The notes: generated by a model from the sequence alone, not told the origin. Shown: positions 1 through 10,078, counted from the stretch's first letter. The stretch: 43,576 nucleotides of DNA from Deltaproteobacteria bacterium (GCA_002869005.1 PKTU01000089.1:1-43576); one strand, 5' to 3'. Made by a program: numbers and translations.

Positions 1-3000
1 AACAGCTGGCCGGAGGTGTACTCCACCACTGCGTCAGCGACCCTTGAGGCAGCCCCTGCGCTTACGGTATCGATAACCCCCTCGGCCAACCCCGTAGCGA
101 TGGGAGCGCCGCTGACACTCTTCGTCGCCTACTCGAACGAGGGCAATTATAGGGCCGACTCCTCTACCCTTACGGTGGCTCTCAGCGAACACGTAGCCTA
201 TGAGTACTCCGTAGCCTCTCTCCCCGAAAATTATGACCCCCTTGCGGGTCCGGGAGGCTCTGTGGAGTGGAGCCTCGGCGACCTTGCCCCCGGCGAGGGC
301 GGGCTCTTCGAAGTTCACCTTACAGTGAAGACACCCGCGATGTATCCGAGGGCGACGGCTCTTATCGCCCCCGGCACACAGATAATAAATATCGCGACCC
401 TCGCGGCGGCTAACGCCGTCAGCGCGGCAACCTCGACCTCCACGGTGACGGTCGGCACAGGTCCAAACGTCGTCCTCGCAAAGAGTCAGAGCGACAACAT
501 TTTCCACCACGGCGAAATAATCGCCTACACCCTCGTTTACGAGAATATCGGCAACGAGCCGGCAACGCAGATATCCATAAGCGACGCAATCCCGGCCGGC
601 ACGACCTATCTCCCCGGCTCTGCAACGGCTGGAGGAAGCTTCGCCGCCAATACGGTGACGTGGAGCATCCCCTCCCTCGCCCCCGGCGAGAGCGGCAGCG
701 TCGGCTTTGAAGTAACGGTTGACGATACCGCGCCGATAGGCGCGTCAATAACCAACCAGGGCGAGGTGACGGCGGCGTCATTATCTGCCGCTATCTCCAA
801 TCCGGTCACCGGCGCCGTCATCCTGGCTCCCGAAGTTTCGCTTACGTTGACGCCCATAACCCCCACCGCTCCAGTTGGGGGCCTCATCGTCATGGAGGGG
901 GTTGTCACCAACACGGGCAATCAGGTGATAGGTCAGCTCACCCTTACAAACCCGCTGCCGGGCGGGACTTCATTCATCTCAGCGAATGAGGGCGGAACGC
1001 TCTCCGGCGGAGTAATAGGCTGGGACCTTGGCGCCTTTGCCCCCGGCGAAACGAAGAGCGTAACCTTTCAGCTGCTAAGCAGCCCATCCCTTGCAGCGGG
1101 GACGGTTATAACGAGCACGGCGACCCTGGACGGGGTCATTCCCGACACGGTGAAGGACACCGCCACAGTCACCCTGATAGCCAGAACCGATGCGACAATA
1201 ACATTTACAGATAACGCCTTCTCCCCGGTGAATTTTTACAGCCTGGGCGATGACGTCTGCATACGTCTCGAAGAGCCGGACCTCAACGTATTCCCCGGTA
1301 TCGCCGAGACAGCCGATATTAAAATAACATCGACGACCCCGGCGGATTTAGAGACCCTGACCCTCATCGAGAGCGGGCCGGATACCGGTATATTTACCGG
1401 GTGCATACCGACCTCCTCCGCGGACAACGCCGACGAGGACGGCGTACTCAGCGCCGCAAGCGCAGCGCAGGTAACGGCGACTCACACCGACCCGCTGGAC
1501 GACACCCCCTCAGTTACCGCCACGGTAATATTCGATCCGAGCGGTGTAGTCTTCAACGCGGTGACCGGTCAGCCCGTAAGAGGCGCCAAGGTAACCCTCC
1601 TGGGCGCCTCCGGCGCCGTGGCAACGCTGCCTCCAGGCAACGCAAACCCCGTAACAACCGGCCTTGACGGCTACTACGCCTTCCCCGCCCTTCCCTCGGG
1701 TGAGTATCGAATAACGGTAGATGCCGGAGCTATGTACACCTTCCCATCGGTGACTCCCGACTCCGCGCTTGACCCGTCAATGACCCTAACAGAGGCCTCC
1801 CGGGGCATCCCCTTCACCCTTGGACCGGCGGATATCATCGACTTCGACATACCCCTCGACCCGGTAACAGACGTCGCCCTCTTCGTATCCAAGGAGGTAA
1901 GCCGCGCCACCGCAACGATAGGCGAAGTGGTACGCTACACCCTCACCGTCGAGAACACAGGCGACGGCTTCCTCGAAGGGGTAACCCTTACCGACGCGCT
2001 GCCAAAGGGAATTCACTTTAAGAGCGGAAGCGCCACATTGGACGGCGAGACAACGACCGATCCGGCCATCCATGGGGACCATGCAATAAGATGGGCTCTG
2101 GGCGCCGTGGGCCCCGGCGACTCGCACAAGATAACCTTCGTCGCCATAGTTGGCGCCGACGCGCACCCCGGCATATTGACCAACAGGGCCTTCGCAGAAG
2201 CCACAAGCGCCGCGCTGCCCATAAACTCAAACATCGCCACCGCTGACATCAAAGTCTCCGCAGGTATTTTCTCCGAGCGCGGGACTATCATCGGCAAAGT
2301 CTTCATCGACGGCGACTGCGACACCGTCCAGGATGAGGGCGAAGAGGGCGTCAAGGGGATAGCAATCTACATGGAGGACGGCCGCAAGGTCGTCACCGAT
2401 GAGCATGGCCTCTACTCTATCCCCCGCGTGAAGATGGGCACCCATGTCCTCGCCCTCGACCGCGCGAGCCTCCCCAAAGGGCTCTGCACCACGCCCGCCT
2501 CGGGGATGTTCATGGGCGACACCTCCTCGCAGTTCGTCGACATGGGCCACGGCTCCCTCGTAAAGGCGAACTTCACCCTCTTTAGCTGCGCCGGAGACAA
2601 TGGCGACTCACACATCGGCGGCATTTTTAGAGAGGAGACGGCGGCCAGCTCCTCCGAAGCAGTTACACCTAAGGCTGAAGCGGCAGCCGCAGCTTTAAAG
2701 GTAGAGGATGGAAGAGAGTCGATCGAGGAGCTTGAAAACCGCGCGAAAGCCATGCAGCCCGGTCTCGGCATCATCGAGCCCAAAAACGCAGATGTCATGG
2801 ATAAGGGCCACACCCGCATACTCATAAAGACGACCAAAGGTCTCGCGCACACCCTGACGGTCAACGACGAGGTGGTCACAGACCGTTATCTGAGGGCCAC
2901 CATAGAGGATGATAAGCGCGGCATGGTGGTAACGGAGTACAGAAACGTCCCCTTGATCAGGGGACGCGAGAACATCATAAAGCTCATTGAACTGACCCCC

Positions 3001-6000
3001 GGCGTCAAAAAACCGGCGCAGCGCACGGTGCGGGTAAAGGCGGTTGGCGACCCATCCTCCATAGAAGTCACCCTCCCCTCGAAGGACCCCATAGCCGACG
3101 GCTTCTCCGCGGCCACGGTAAAGGCCCGTATCCTCGACAGGCAGGGGCTTCCGGTGACCTCCCTCGGTTACGTCACAGTGGACACGATGGTTGGGGAGAT
3201 AGCTGACCCCGACTTTTCGCCGGAAAACATTGGGCATCAGATTCCCTGCGCAGGAGGCACCGCGACCTTCACTGTGCGCGCTCCGGAGAACGCAGGCAAA
3301 GGCAAGGTCATCGTCACCACCGGCGAAACCAGCGCGGTGGCGGAGCTCTTCTTCGCACCTGAGCTAAGGGATATGCTCACGGTGGGCTATGGCGAACTTT
3401 ACCTCGGCCCAAGGGCCGGAGATGGCGCCGCCGAACTCTACGGACGCGGCGCCTTCTTCGCGCGTGGCGAGATCGCCGGAGATCTCCTCCTCACCGCGGC
3501 CTATGATTCCGAGGGCGATGAAGAGAGCCTATTTAGCCCTGACTCCGCAGGGGAGGAGGAGGAAGCGCTCCCCACCTACGGCGACGGTAGCGAGAACTCC
3601 AACCAGGCCCCCTCCTCGGATAAACTCTACGTGAGGCTTGACAAGGGCCGTTCCCACCTCCTCTACGGCGACTTTGAAACCGCCATGACGGAGCGGATAC
3701 TCTCCGCCTATAAACGCACTTTAACCGGCGCGGAGCTCGAAGCATCACAGGACGAGCTCTCCCTCTACGCCTTTGCAAGTTTGACGTCGCGGACGCAGGT
3801 GGTGGATGAGCTCAGGGCCAAGGGCGTCTCCGGCTACTACTACCTCTCCAAGGCGCCGATAGTACCTGGAACGGAGAGAATAACCGTCGAGACACGGGAG
3901 AGAGCGCGCACGGACAAGGTCCTTGAGAGCGTACTGATGGTGAGGGGCGTTGATTACCGGATGGACTATGATCGGGGCATCGCGCTCTTCAACCGCGCCA
4001 TTCCATCGATGGACGCAGACTTCAACCCCAACTACATAGTCGCAAGCTACGAGACAGAGGAGTCGGGTGAGGAGTACCTCCTGGCTGGTGGGCGGGCAGC
4101 GGTGAAGCCGGTTGATTGGTTTGAGGTCGGAGTGACCAGAATCTACGAGGAGCGGGAGGCTGACGATTATAACCTACAGGGTGTCGACTTTACGGCGAAG
4201 CTCCCCGGCGCTACCACAATCAAGGCCGAAGCGGCGCGCTCCGAGTCATCGCTTCCCGAAGCTGGAATTCTGGACAACGAGACCGGCGACGCGGTAAGCG
4301 TCTCCATCGAGACCAAGCCAACTCCCGACCTGTCCATAACCGCTTACTATAAAGAGGCGGACGAAAATTTCATTAACCCATCCGCCACATCAATCTCACG
4401 CGGCATGGAGACCTGGGGGAGTAAGGGCGCCTATGAGCTTGACGCTGAGACAACGTTAAAAGCTGAGTACGTAAGCGAGGATGACAAGCTCAACGACAGC
4501 GAACATACCCTCTCCGCAGTCGGCGTGGAGCGCAAATTCGGCGAGGTAACCACCGAGCTGACCCTGGCCCATGAGGAGTCGGATGACGCATATACGGCGC
4601 CCGGCGACCCGGGCAGCCGCGAACCGTACGATATATCCAAAGTAACCCCGGATAGCGCAACCACTGTACGCCTCGGCATCACCGCCCCCTTAGACGAAGA
4701 GCTTTCGCTCAGCGCTTCACACCGCCAGAACGTAGAGGGAGACTCCTCCAACCTCACCGGCGCGGGGGTGGAATACAGATATGACGAAGCGACTCACCTC
4801 TACCTTAGGGGCGAGTATGAGACGCTGGAGGAGTCGGAGGTGACCCGTGTGGTCTCCGGGGTCGAGTCGAAGATCACCGACAACACCGTCGCCTACACCG
4901 AATCGAAGATGGACAACGGCCAGTCACCATTTAGCAACTTGCAGGTCGCCGGTCTGAGAAATCGACTGGCGGTAACAGACAACCTCTCCGCAGACTTCTC
5001 CGTGGAGCAGCAGCTTACCACCGCCGGTCCGGACTCCGAGGATGACGCCTTCGCCGCAACCGCAGCGATGGAGTACGCCCCGGATGAGAAGAGCCGCATC
5101 TCAGGCAGGTTGGAGTACAGGCTTAGCACAGCGCGCTCCGGCAGTTACTCGCTGCTGGGCGAAGCGGGGGTGGCGCGAAAAGTCGGCGAAGACCTCTCCC
5201 TCACCGCCACGGCGCGGTACTTCAACGACGAGATGGAGGAGAACTTCACCTTTACACAGCACAAATTGCGCCTCGGCCTCGCGCGGCGCCCCGTGGCGAC
5301 AGACCGCTTCAACGGCCTCGCCCTCGTGGAGTACCGTCTTGATGAGGAAGAAAGCGTAAGCAACAGCTACTCTACCTCTACGTATCTGGCCTCGCTGGCC
5401 GGCAACTACCAGCTGAACCGCAGCACACAGCTTAACGGCAAGTACGCTGGCAAGTTGACGGACGACCTTGATACGGAAGTTTACACCGAGCTCTACTCCT
5501 TCGGGATGACCCACGAATTCCACGACCGCTGGGACATAGGCGCGAAGGTGCGGGTACTACATACTCCCGCCGCAGAGGCCACAACTTTCGGCGGGCAGGT
5601 CGAGCTGGGCTACAGGGTGGAGAAGAACATATGGCTCTCAGTCGGATACGCCTTCGACTCCTTCGACCAAGACCTTACGGGAGAGTCCTATTCCACCGAG
5701 GGCGCGTTCATCAAGCTAAGGGTAAAGTGGCCCCTCTTCGGACATACCCTGCGCGGCGAGCCACTGCCGGAGCTTGAGTCCTGCACTCCTCCGGAGGAGT
5801 TTGAACGCAGAAGAGCGCTTATAGATGACGATGCAGTGGTGATTAAAGTCCCGGCCGTAACGCCTGTCGAGCCAGCGCCCAAAGCTGAGGGCAGAAAAAT
5901 ATTGGCCCCTGAAACCATCGTCTCATTTTCAGCGCCGGAGCCGCCCGCCCCTGCACCTGAAGAAAAAACGCCTTCTGCCGCGTCCACTCATACACCCGCC

Positions 6001-6570
6001 GTGCAGATAAAACCGATTGCTCCCCCTTTAGCGGTAGCCGTGCCGTCATCACCGGTAAAGACTCCTGCAAGAGTTACCCGCGAGGAAGAGGCGCCCCCCG
6101 CGCCCGGCGTCGATAGGGAAGAGGTTGCCGCGATAAAGCCGCCTCAGCCCGGGCAAAGTACGGCTAAGCCCATTGAGGTAACCATAGCGGCTGTAGCGGT
6201 TGAAGCGCCACAAGACTTAGCGCCCGCACCTCCGCTAAAAACGCTTCTCTACTTCGGCGTGGATTCCGCTGAGGTTGATGATAAGTATCTGGATGAGCTG
6301 AAGCTGGCTGGCAAGAGAGCAAGCGAAAATTCAAGATTCGGGGTGGTAATTGAGGGCCACGCAGACTCAACAGGGCTGTACAGGCATAACATGGCGCTCT
6401 CAAAGAAGCGTGCACAAGCTGTCGCCGCTGTGTTGAGGGAGCTTTACCCCATCGCCGAAGATCGCTTAACTATTCTGGCAAAGGGAGAGCTTGAACCTGT
6501 TGATACAAACACAACCCCTGAAGGACGCGCGCTAAACAGAAGGGTGCTCATACGGCTGGAAAGCCGATAG
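1..6570 (+). CDS. Giant DUF11-repeat / beta-barrel / OmpA-domain outer-membrane protein (5' end missing)
   Basis: The reading frame is open to the left edge, so the N-terminus and any signal peptide lie outside the window. Counting from base 16, the visible part holds three DUF11-like Ig repeats (about residues 10-385, each with a D-x-[IL]-P-x-G-T/V type core) and a further Ig-like stretch. A carboxypeptidase-regulatory/SdrB-like fold follows (about 510-610), then a fourth DUF11 repeat (about 620-745) and an SdrD-B-like repeat near 755-850. After an invasin-like domain (about 1015-1110) there are about 800 residues of alternating polar/hydrophobic strands resembling a large beta-barrel (about 1120-1910). 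The end is a Pro/Ala/Glu-rich linker and an OmpA peptidoglycan-binding domain (about 2075-2184, with EGHADSTG and NRRVLI motifs). Inferred role: a surface-exposed, barrel-anchored, wall-tethered protein. The stop is TAG. The substrate or ligand is unknown. Confidence 0.85.
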   Translation, partial: NSWPEVYSTTASATLEAAPALTVSITPSANPVAMGAPLTLFVAYSNEGNYRADSSTLTVALSEHVAYEYSVASLPENYDPLAGPGGSVEWSLGDLAPGEGGLFEVHLTVKTPAMYPRATALIAPGTQIINIATLAAANAVSAATSTSTVTVGTGPNVVLAKSQSDNIFHHGEIIAYTLVYENIGNEPATQISISDAIPAGTTYLPGSATAGGSFAANTVTWSIPSLAPGESGSVGFEVTVDDTAPIGASITNQGEVTAASLSAAISNPVTGAVILAPEVSLTLTPITPTAPVGGLIVMEGVVTNTGNQVIGQLTLTNPLPGGTSFISANEGGTLSGGVIGWDLGAFAPGETKSVTFQLLSSPSLAAGTVITSTATLDGVIPDTVKDTATVTLIARTDATITFTDNAFSPVNFYSLGDDVCIRLEEPDLNVFPGIAETADIKITSTTPADLETLTLIESGPDTGIFTGCIPTSSADNADEDGVLSAASAAQVTATHTDPLDDTPSVTATVIFDPSGVVFNAVTGQPVRGAKVTLLGASGAVATLPPGNANPVTTGLDGYYAFPALPSGEYRITVDAGAMYTFPSVTPDSALDPSMTLTEASRGIPFTLGPADIIDFDIPLDPVTDVALFVSKEVSRATATIGEVVRYTLTVENTGDGFLEGVTLTDALPKGIHFKSGSATLDGETTTDPAIHGDHAIRWALGAVGPGDSHKITFVAIVGADAHPGILTNRAFAEATSAALPINSNIATADIKVSAGIFSERGTIIGKVFIDGDCDTVQDEGEEGVKGIAIYMEDGRKVVTDEHGLYSIPRVKMGTHVLALDRASLPKGLCTTPASGMFMGDTSSQFVDMGHGSLVKANFTLFSCAGDNGDSHIGGIFREETAASSSEAVTPKAEAAAAALKVEDGRESIEELENRAKAMQPGLGIIEPKNADVMDKGHTRILIKTTKGLAHTLTVNDEVVTDRYLRATIEDDKRGMVVTEYRNVPLIRGRENIIKLIELTPGVKKPAQRTVRVKAVGDPSSIEVTLPSKDPIADGFSAATVKARILDRQGLPVTSLGYVTVDTMVGEIADPDFSPENIGHQIPCAGGTATFTVRAPENAGKGKVIVTTGETSAVAELFFAPELRDMLTVGYGELYLGPRAGDGAAELYGRGAFFARGEIAGDLLLTAAYDSEGDEESLFSPDSAGEEEEALPTYGDGSENSNQAPSSDKLYVRLDKGRSHLLYGDFETAMTERILSAYKRTLTGAELEASQDELSLYAFASLTSRTQVVDELRAKGVSGYYYLSKAPIVPGTERITVETRERARTDKVLESVLMVRGVDYRMDYDRGIALFNRAIPSMDADFNPNYIVASYETEESGEEYLLAGGRAAVKPVDWFEVGVTRIYEEREADDYNLQGVDFTAKLPGATTIKAEAARSESSLPEAGILDNETGDAVSVSIETKPTPDLSITAYYKEADENFINPSATSISRGMETWGSKGAYELDAETTLKAEYVSEDDKLNDSEHTLSAVGVERKFGEVTTELTLAHEESDDAYTAPGDPGSREPYDISKVTPDSATTVRLGITAPLDEELSLSASHRQNVEGDSSNLTGAGVEYRYDEATHLYLRGEYETLEESEVTRVVSGVESKITDNTVAYTESKMDNGQSPFSNLQVAGLRNRLAVTDNLSADFSVEQQLTTAGPDSEDDAFAATAAMEYAPDEKSRISGRLEYRLSTARSGSYSLLGEAGVARKVGEDLSLTATARYFNDEMEENFTFTQHKLRLGLARRPVATDRFNGLALVEYRLDEEESVSNSYSTSTYLASLAGNYQLNRSTQLNGKYAGKLTDDLDTEVYTELYSFGMTHEFHDRWDIGAKVRVLHTPAAEATTFGGQVELGYRVEKNIWLSVGYAFDSFDQDLTGESYSTEGAFIKLRVKWPLFGHTLRGEPLPELESCTPPEEFERRRALIDDDAVVIKVPAVTPVEPAPKAEGRKILAPETIVSFSAPEPPAPAPEEKTPSAASTHTPAVQIKPIAPPLAVAVPSSPVKTPARVTREEEAPPAPGVDREEVAAIKPPQPGQSTAKPIEVTIAAVAVEAPQDLAPAPPLKTLLYFGVDSAEVDDKYLDELKLAGKRASENSRFGVVIEGHADSTGLYRHNMALSKKRAQAVAAVLRELYPIAEDRLTILAKGELEPVDTNTTPEGRALNRRVLIRLESR

Positions 6571-6657
6571 AAGAAGGTTGCCCTAACCTCCGCCTTGGCT
6601 AAACCTCCACTTCGCTGTAAAGTAACCATCTTAAAATTTTATTACGTCAGGGAAAAA

Positions 6658-7521
6658 ATGAGGCTTAATAAACTCACCATAGCTCTATTTTTTGCAATCT
6701 CCATAATCGGCTACTCGCACGGCGCAGAGCGCGCCCCCGCCGATGGGGGCAATATCTATGAAGATTTCAACACCCTTGAGGAGTTGGAGAGGATTTATCA
6801 ACCCTACGCGTCAAATGCCTCCACTCATGAGCCGATGTATTTTCTCGTCGGCACCGACCCGAAAAAATCCAAATTTCAGATAAGCTTCAAATACCGCCTC
6901 TTCAACCCCGAGGGCTCTATGTGGGAGAGTCACAAGTGGCTGCAAGGGCTCTATTTCGGCTACACGCAGACATCGTACTGGGATCTCAAGAGCACCTCCG
7001 CCCCATTCGAGGAGACGAGCTATAAGCCGGAACTCTTCATCCTTACAAATAACTTCAACGTGCTGCCTGACTTCGGCGCGAAACTCTTCTTACAGACAGG
7101 TGTAAAGCACGAGTCCAACGGACAGGCTGGCGAAGAATCGCGCTCGACCAACTATTTTTACTTCCGGCCAATTTATGTAAAACCCTACTTCAAAAGAGGC
7201 GGCGGTATTTACATCGCGCCAAAGCTTCAACTTTTTTTCATCAATGACGACACGAATAAGGATATCGACGAATACAGGGGAAATTTCGAGCTTGATATCT
7301 CCGCGGGGTACCTCTACGGGCTGGTGGCTTCAGCAAAGATAGCTCTCGCCGAGAAGGGGGTTTCCGGGTTCGTCGACTTCACCTATCCGCTAAGCTCCCT
7401 CCTCGACGACAACCTCGACCTATATTTCCATGTACAGTACGTAAATGCCCTCGCCGAGGGGCTAAGGGATTACAGGGGGCGAGAAGAAGCTTTACGAATC
7501 GGCCTCTCCTTTGTCAGATAA
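6658..7521 (+). CDS. pldA: Outer-membrane phospholipase A (OMPLA/PldA family)
   Basis: I chose the ATG at 6658 because it starts a clear signal peptide (MRLNKLTIALFFAISIIGYS, cleaved near SHGAE) and has AGGGA just upstream. The earlier in-frame start at 6595 would put charged residues before the signal. The mature protein, about 265 residues, has the OMPLA hallmark H-E-S-N-G (catalytic His and Ser two residues apart) followed by S-x-N and aromatic-rich strands. In the family this is a 12-strand outer-membrane barrel, active as a Ca2+-dependent dimer, that hydrolyses phospholipids misplaced in the outer leaflet. The gene follows the giant OmpA protein by 87 bases and converges on the mini-thioredoxin gene with only two bases between their stops. 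Confidence 0.85.
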   Translation: MRLNKLTIALFFAISIIGYSHGAERAPADGGNIYEDFNTLEELERIYQPYASNASTHEPMYFLVGTDPKKSKFQISFKYRLFNPEGSMWESHKWLQGLYFGYTQTSYWDLKSTSAPFEETSYKPELFILTNNFNVLPDFGAKLFLQTGVKHESNGQAGEESRSTNYFYFRPIYVKPYFKRGGGIYIAPKLQLFFINDDTNKDIDEYRGNFELDISAGYLYGLVASAKIALAEKGVSGFVDFTYPLSSLLDDNLDLYFHVQYVNALAEGLRDYRGREEALRIGLSFVR

Positions 7522-7523
7522 AC

Positions 7524-7757
7524 TCAGCCGGTGATTGCTTTGACAAGCTCTGAAACTTTGGGCACCTTGCCCGAAAACTTCACCTCGCCGTCAACCGTAA
7601 GGGCAGGAGTAACAAGGACGCCGCGCGAGGCTATCTCGGTAATCTTCTCCACCTTGACCAGCTCCGCATCAACCCCCGCCTCGGCGATCGCCTCCTTGGT
7701 GGCTTCATAAAGTTTGTTGCACTTCGCGCAACCTGTTCCCAGCACTTCAATCTTCAT
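7524..7757 (-). CDS. Mini-thioredoxin (redox-active disulfide protein family)
   Basis: This 77-residue protein has no signal peptide and carries the active-site C-A-K-C near residues 10-13. The rest fits the small thioredoxin/glutaredoxin-like fold (Thioredoxin_3, redox-active disulfide protein 2), including the cis-Pro region V-T-P-A-L. AAAGGAA precedes the ATG. It is the last gene of the minus-strand arsR-trx-trx-permease-ccdA series. In many anaerobes such mini-thioredoxins sit directly next to DUF318 permeases. The exact partner is unknown. A cytosolic disulfide exchange role is inferred from the motif and the location. Confidence 0.85.
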   Translation of the reverse strand: MKIEVLGTGCAKCNKLYEATKEAIAEAGVDAELVKVEKITEIASRGVLVTPALTVDGEVKFSGKVPKVSELVKAITG

Positions 7758-7778
7758 TATGAATTCCTTTCATTGGCT

Positions 7779-8480
7779 TTAAATAGCGCCTATCAGCATA
7801 TATATACCCACAGCGGCGATTATTACCCCCGCAATGCGTTTTAGGTAATGGTTGAATTTGGAAAATCCCCGTGACTCTATCAGCCCCGTGGCGACACCCA
7901 TGCAAGTTCCCGCGGCGACGATGAGGAGACAGTGGCCCACGGCGTACGTCCAGAGCAACGCGAGGCCGTAAAGCATATTTGCCTTCGATGCAATGAAGGT
8001 AAGGACGACGACGAGAATAGGCGCGGCACAGGGGGCTGAAACAACCCCGAAGAGGAGCCCCAGCGCGAGCGCGCCAAGCGCGCCAGTGTGCTTTGGTCTG
8101 TAGGCAGTTAGCGCCTGCGGAACAGAGAAGGTCCATAAGTCCCAGAGGTGCGCCGCCATGGCAATGCAGACTATCGCTATCAATAAGGGCCAAAAAGCGC
8201 CAACGTCTCCGAAGAGGCGCCCAAGCAGCACAGCTAAGGCGCCCATTATCGTAAAGGTGACCGCAAGCCCGGCTACGAATATCAGGGAGAAGCCCAAGGA
8301 CTTTTTCCACCCGCGAAGCTCCTCGCGCCCTCCGACGAACCCCATCACAAGGGGTATCATCGCCAGCACGCAGGGGTTGGAGGCTGTCAACGCGCCGCCG
8401 ATGAAGACCGCGACGAAAGCGAGCCAGGGGTTCGTCTCGATGAGGCCCTGCGTGTTGTCGAGAAAGGAGGCTAAATCCAT
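7779..8480 (-). CDS. CcdA/DsbD-type transmembrane thiol-disulfide transporter
   Basis: This 233-residue integral membrane protein has about six hydrophobic segments. The first holds N-P-C-V-L-A-M-I-P, and a later one holds S-A-P-C-A-A-P, the paired Pro-flanked cysteines of the CcdA/DsbD beta family that pass electrons across the cytoplasmic membrane. It starts two bases after the permease stop codon, so the two are translationally coupled. In this cluster it would deliver cytosolic reductant (perhaps from the mini-thioredoxin downstream) to the two secreted thioredoxin-fold proteins encoded upstream. That pathway is inferred from order and motifs. The nearest general annotation is cytochrome c biogenesis protein, but no cytochrome maturation genes are nearby. 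Confidence 0.85.
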   Translation of the reverse strand: MDLASFLDNTQGLIETNPWLAFVAVFIGGALTASNPCVLAMIPLVMGFVGGREELRGWKKSLGFSLIFVAGLAVTFTIMGALAVLLGRLFGDVGAFWPLLIAIVCIAMAAHLWDLWTFSVPQALTAYRPKHTGALGALALGLLFGVVSAPCAAPILVVVLTFIASKANMLYGLALLWTYAVGHCLLIVAAGTCMGVATGLIESRGFSKFNHYLKRIAGVIIAAVGIYMLIGAI

Positions 8481-8482
8481 GT

Positions 8483-9670
8483 TTATCCCGCCACTTTAAC
8501 TACCGGGTAAAAGATTCCGAAGAGCCAGCCCGCCAGCGCCGAGAGGGTGACTACATAGAAGACGAACACCAAGGTCTTCTTGGTCCCAAGCACCGAACGT
8601 ATGACCAGCATATTGGGCAAGCTGAGCGCGGGCCCCGCCAGGAGGAGCGCCAGCGCCGGGCCGCCGCCCATGCCGCTGCCGAGGAGCCCCTGGAGGATCG
8701 GTATCTCGGTGAGGGTCGCGAAGTACATGAGCGCGCCGGCCAATGAAGCGAAGAGATTCGCGCCTATTGAGTTGCCGCCAAGCAGTTCAGCGACCCAGCG
8801 CGCCGGGATCAGCCCTGCGTCACGCCCAGGCATGCCGAGGAGCACCCCCGCGATGAGCACTCCCGCGAAGAGCAGGGGTAAAATCTGTTTGGCGAAACCC
8901 CAGGTGGTCTCCATCCACTCCACCCGTTCCTCGGCGTCAAACCACTTATAGGCCATAAAGAACACCGCCAAGAGCGCCGCCCCCGAGACGTACCACTTAA
9001 CGGAGAATATAGCCTGCGCCCAGCCGATGGGCTCTTTGGGCTGACCCCACGCTCCAAATACGAGGACAATCACCATCGCCGCCAAAAAGAGGGCGTTATG
9101 TCCGAGGGAGCGTCTGGACTCCTCCACCGGCAGAGCGGCGAAGCCCTCCATGCGCTCCTCCTCCTCGCGCCTGAAGGTGAACGCCATCAAAAGCCCGATA
9201 ACCACGGAGAAGAGGATCGCGCCGACCGCGCGCGCCACCCCAAGCTCAGGCCCAAGGACCTTGGCGGTGAGGATCATCGCAAGTACGTTTATCGCCGGGC
9301 CGGAGTAGAGGAACGCCGTGGCCGGGCCCAGACCTGCGCCGCGCGCGTAGATTCCGGCAAAGAGGGGGAGCACCGTGCAGGAGCATACCGCCAGGACGCT
9401 GCCCGATATGGAAGCGACGGCGTAGGAGACCACTCGCTTCGCCCCCTGTCCAAAGTATTTGAGCACCGCGGACTGACTGACGAAGACCCCTATCGCTCCC
9501 GCTATGAAAAAGGCCGGTACGAGACAGGTTAGAACATGCGCTCGCGCATAATCCTGTAACATATAAAACGATTCGAGGATTGCGGTCCTCACCCGCTCCT
9601 CTCCCAGGGGGATGAAGTAAGCAGCCGCGAAGACGCCGATTATGAGTAGTGCTTTCTTTCTCTCGCTCAT
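8483..9670 (-). CDS. DUF318/ArsP-type permease
   Basis: This 395-residue membrane protein has about 8-10 predicted transmembrane segments. It carries the family signature C-S-C-T-V-L-P-L-F-A-G-I-Y near residues 98-110, followed by S-G-P-A-I-N. The second half repeats a related pattern (T-E-I-P-I-L-Q-G-L near 312 and A-G-P-A-L-S-L-P-N near 346). Relatives (UPF0718, COG0701) include ArsP, which exports trivalent organoarsenicals, and many uncharacterised members. The ArsR-family repressor at the head of the operon supports a metal(loid) or thiol-reactive substrate, but the sequence does not identify it. AGAGG precedes the ATG and overlaps the end of the preceding thioredoxin gene. Confidence 0.85.
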   Translation of the reverse strand: MSERKKALLIIGVFAAAYFIPLGEERVRTAILESFYMLQDYARAHVLTCLVPAFFIAGAIGVFVSQSAVLKYFGQGAKRVVSYAVASISGSVLAVCSCTVLPLFAGIYARGAGLGPATAFLYSGPAINVLAMILTAKVLGPELGVARAVGAILFSVVIGLLMAFTFRREEEERMEGFAALPVEESRRSLGHNALFLAAMVIVLVFGAWGQPKEPIGWAQAIFSVKWYVSGAALLAVFFMAYKWFDAEERVEWMETTWGFAKQILPLLFAGVLIAGVLLGMPGRDAGLIPARWVAELLGGNSIGANLFASLAGALMYFATLTEIPILQGLLGSGMGGGPALALLLAGPALSLPNMLVIRSVLGTKKTLVFVFYVVTLSALAGWLFGIFYPVVKVAG

Positions 9671-9682
9671 CTTTATCTACCT

Positions 9683-10078
9683 CTAAGATCCTTGTAGGAG
9701 CCCCAGCTCTGCCAGCTTCTCCCTCAAGGCCTCCGCATCCATGTAGCCGACGTACCTGTAGCGTTCGACACCGTGCTCGTCAAAAAATATCAGGGTCGGG
9801 ATCAGGAGTATCTTGTAGCGCGCTGCCGTTTTTTCATCCTCACCTATATGGATGAATTTCCACCCCACCCTTCCCAAGGTCTCCCCCTTAAGCACCTCTA
9901 TGGCCTCGGATTGCTTAATGCAGGAGGAGCAGCGGTTCATCCCGAAATCGGCAACAAGCGGCTGTCCCAGTGCGGCTGCTTCAGCGCCGAGGTCAATACC
10001 CTCTACCTCGGCCGCCAACGCCGCCGTAGCCAGCGCCAATAGGAGCAAGATCGCCAGATAAAGGTGCCGAGGGCTCAT
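9683..10078 (-). CDS. Secreted thioredoxin-fold protein, CSSC active site
   Basis: This 131-residue protein has an N-terminal signal peptide (hydrophobic L/A-rich segment, cleavage likely after A-L-A-A). The thioredoxin-like domain has active site C-S-S-C near residues 55-58 in the context N-R-C-S-S-C, and the cis-Pro loop is L-L-I-P-T-L. Its start overlaps the stop of the preceding thioredoxin-fold gene (ATGA). Its closest neighbour in sequence logic is that upstream gene, because both end in a shared R-Y-R-x-x-G-Y pattern, so they look like divergent duplicates. Inferred role: a periplasmic oxidoreductase fed by the CcdA-like protein. The stop is TAG. Confidence 0.85.
   Translation of the reverse strand: MSPRHLYLAILLLLALATAALAAEVEGIDLGAEAAALGQPLVADFGMNRCSSCIKQSEAIEVLKGETLGRVGWKFIHIGEDEKTAARYKILLIPTLIFFDEHGVERYRYVGYMDAEALREKLAELGLLQGS

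Noticed and set aside
3389-5523. Several long open frames antisense or out of frame within the giant OmpA gene
   Set aside because: They are low-complexity shadows of a GC-rich gene, without ribosome sites or recognisable domains.
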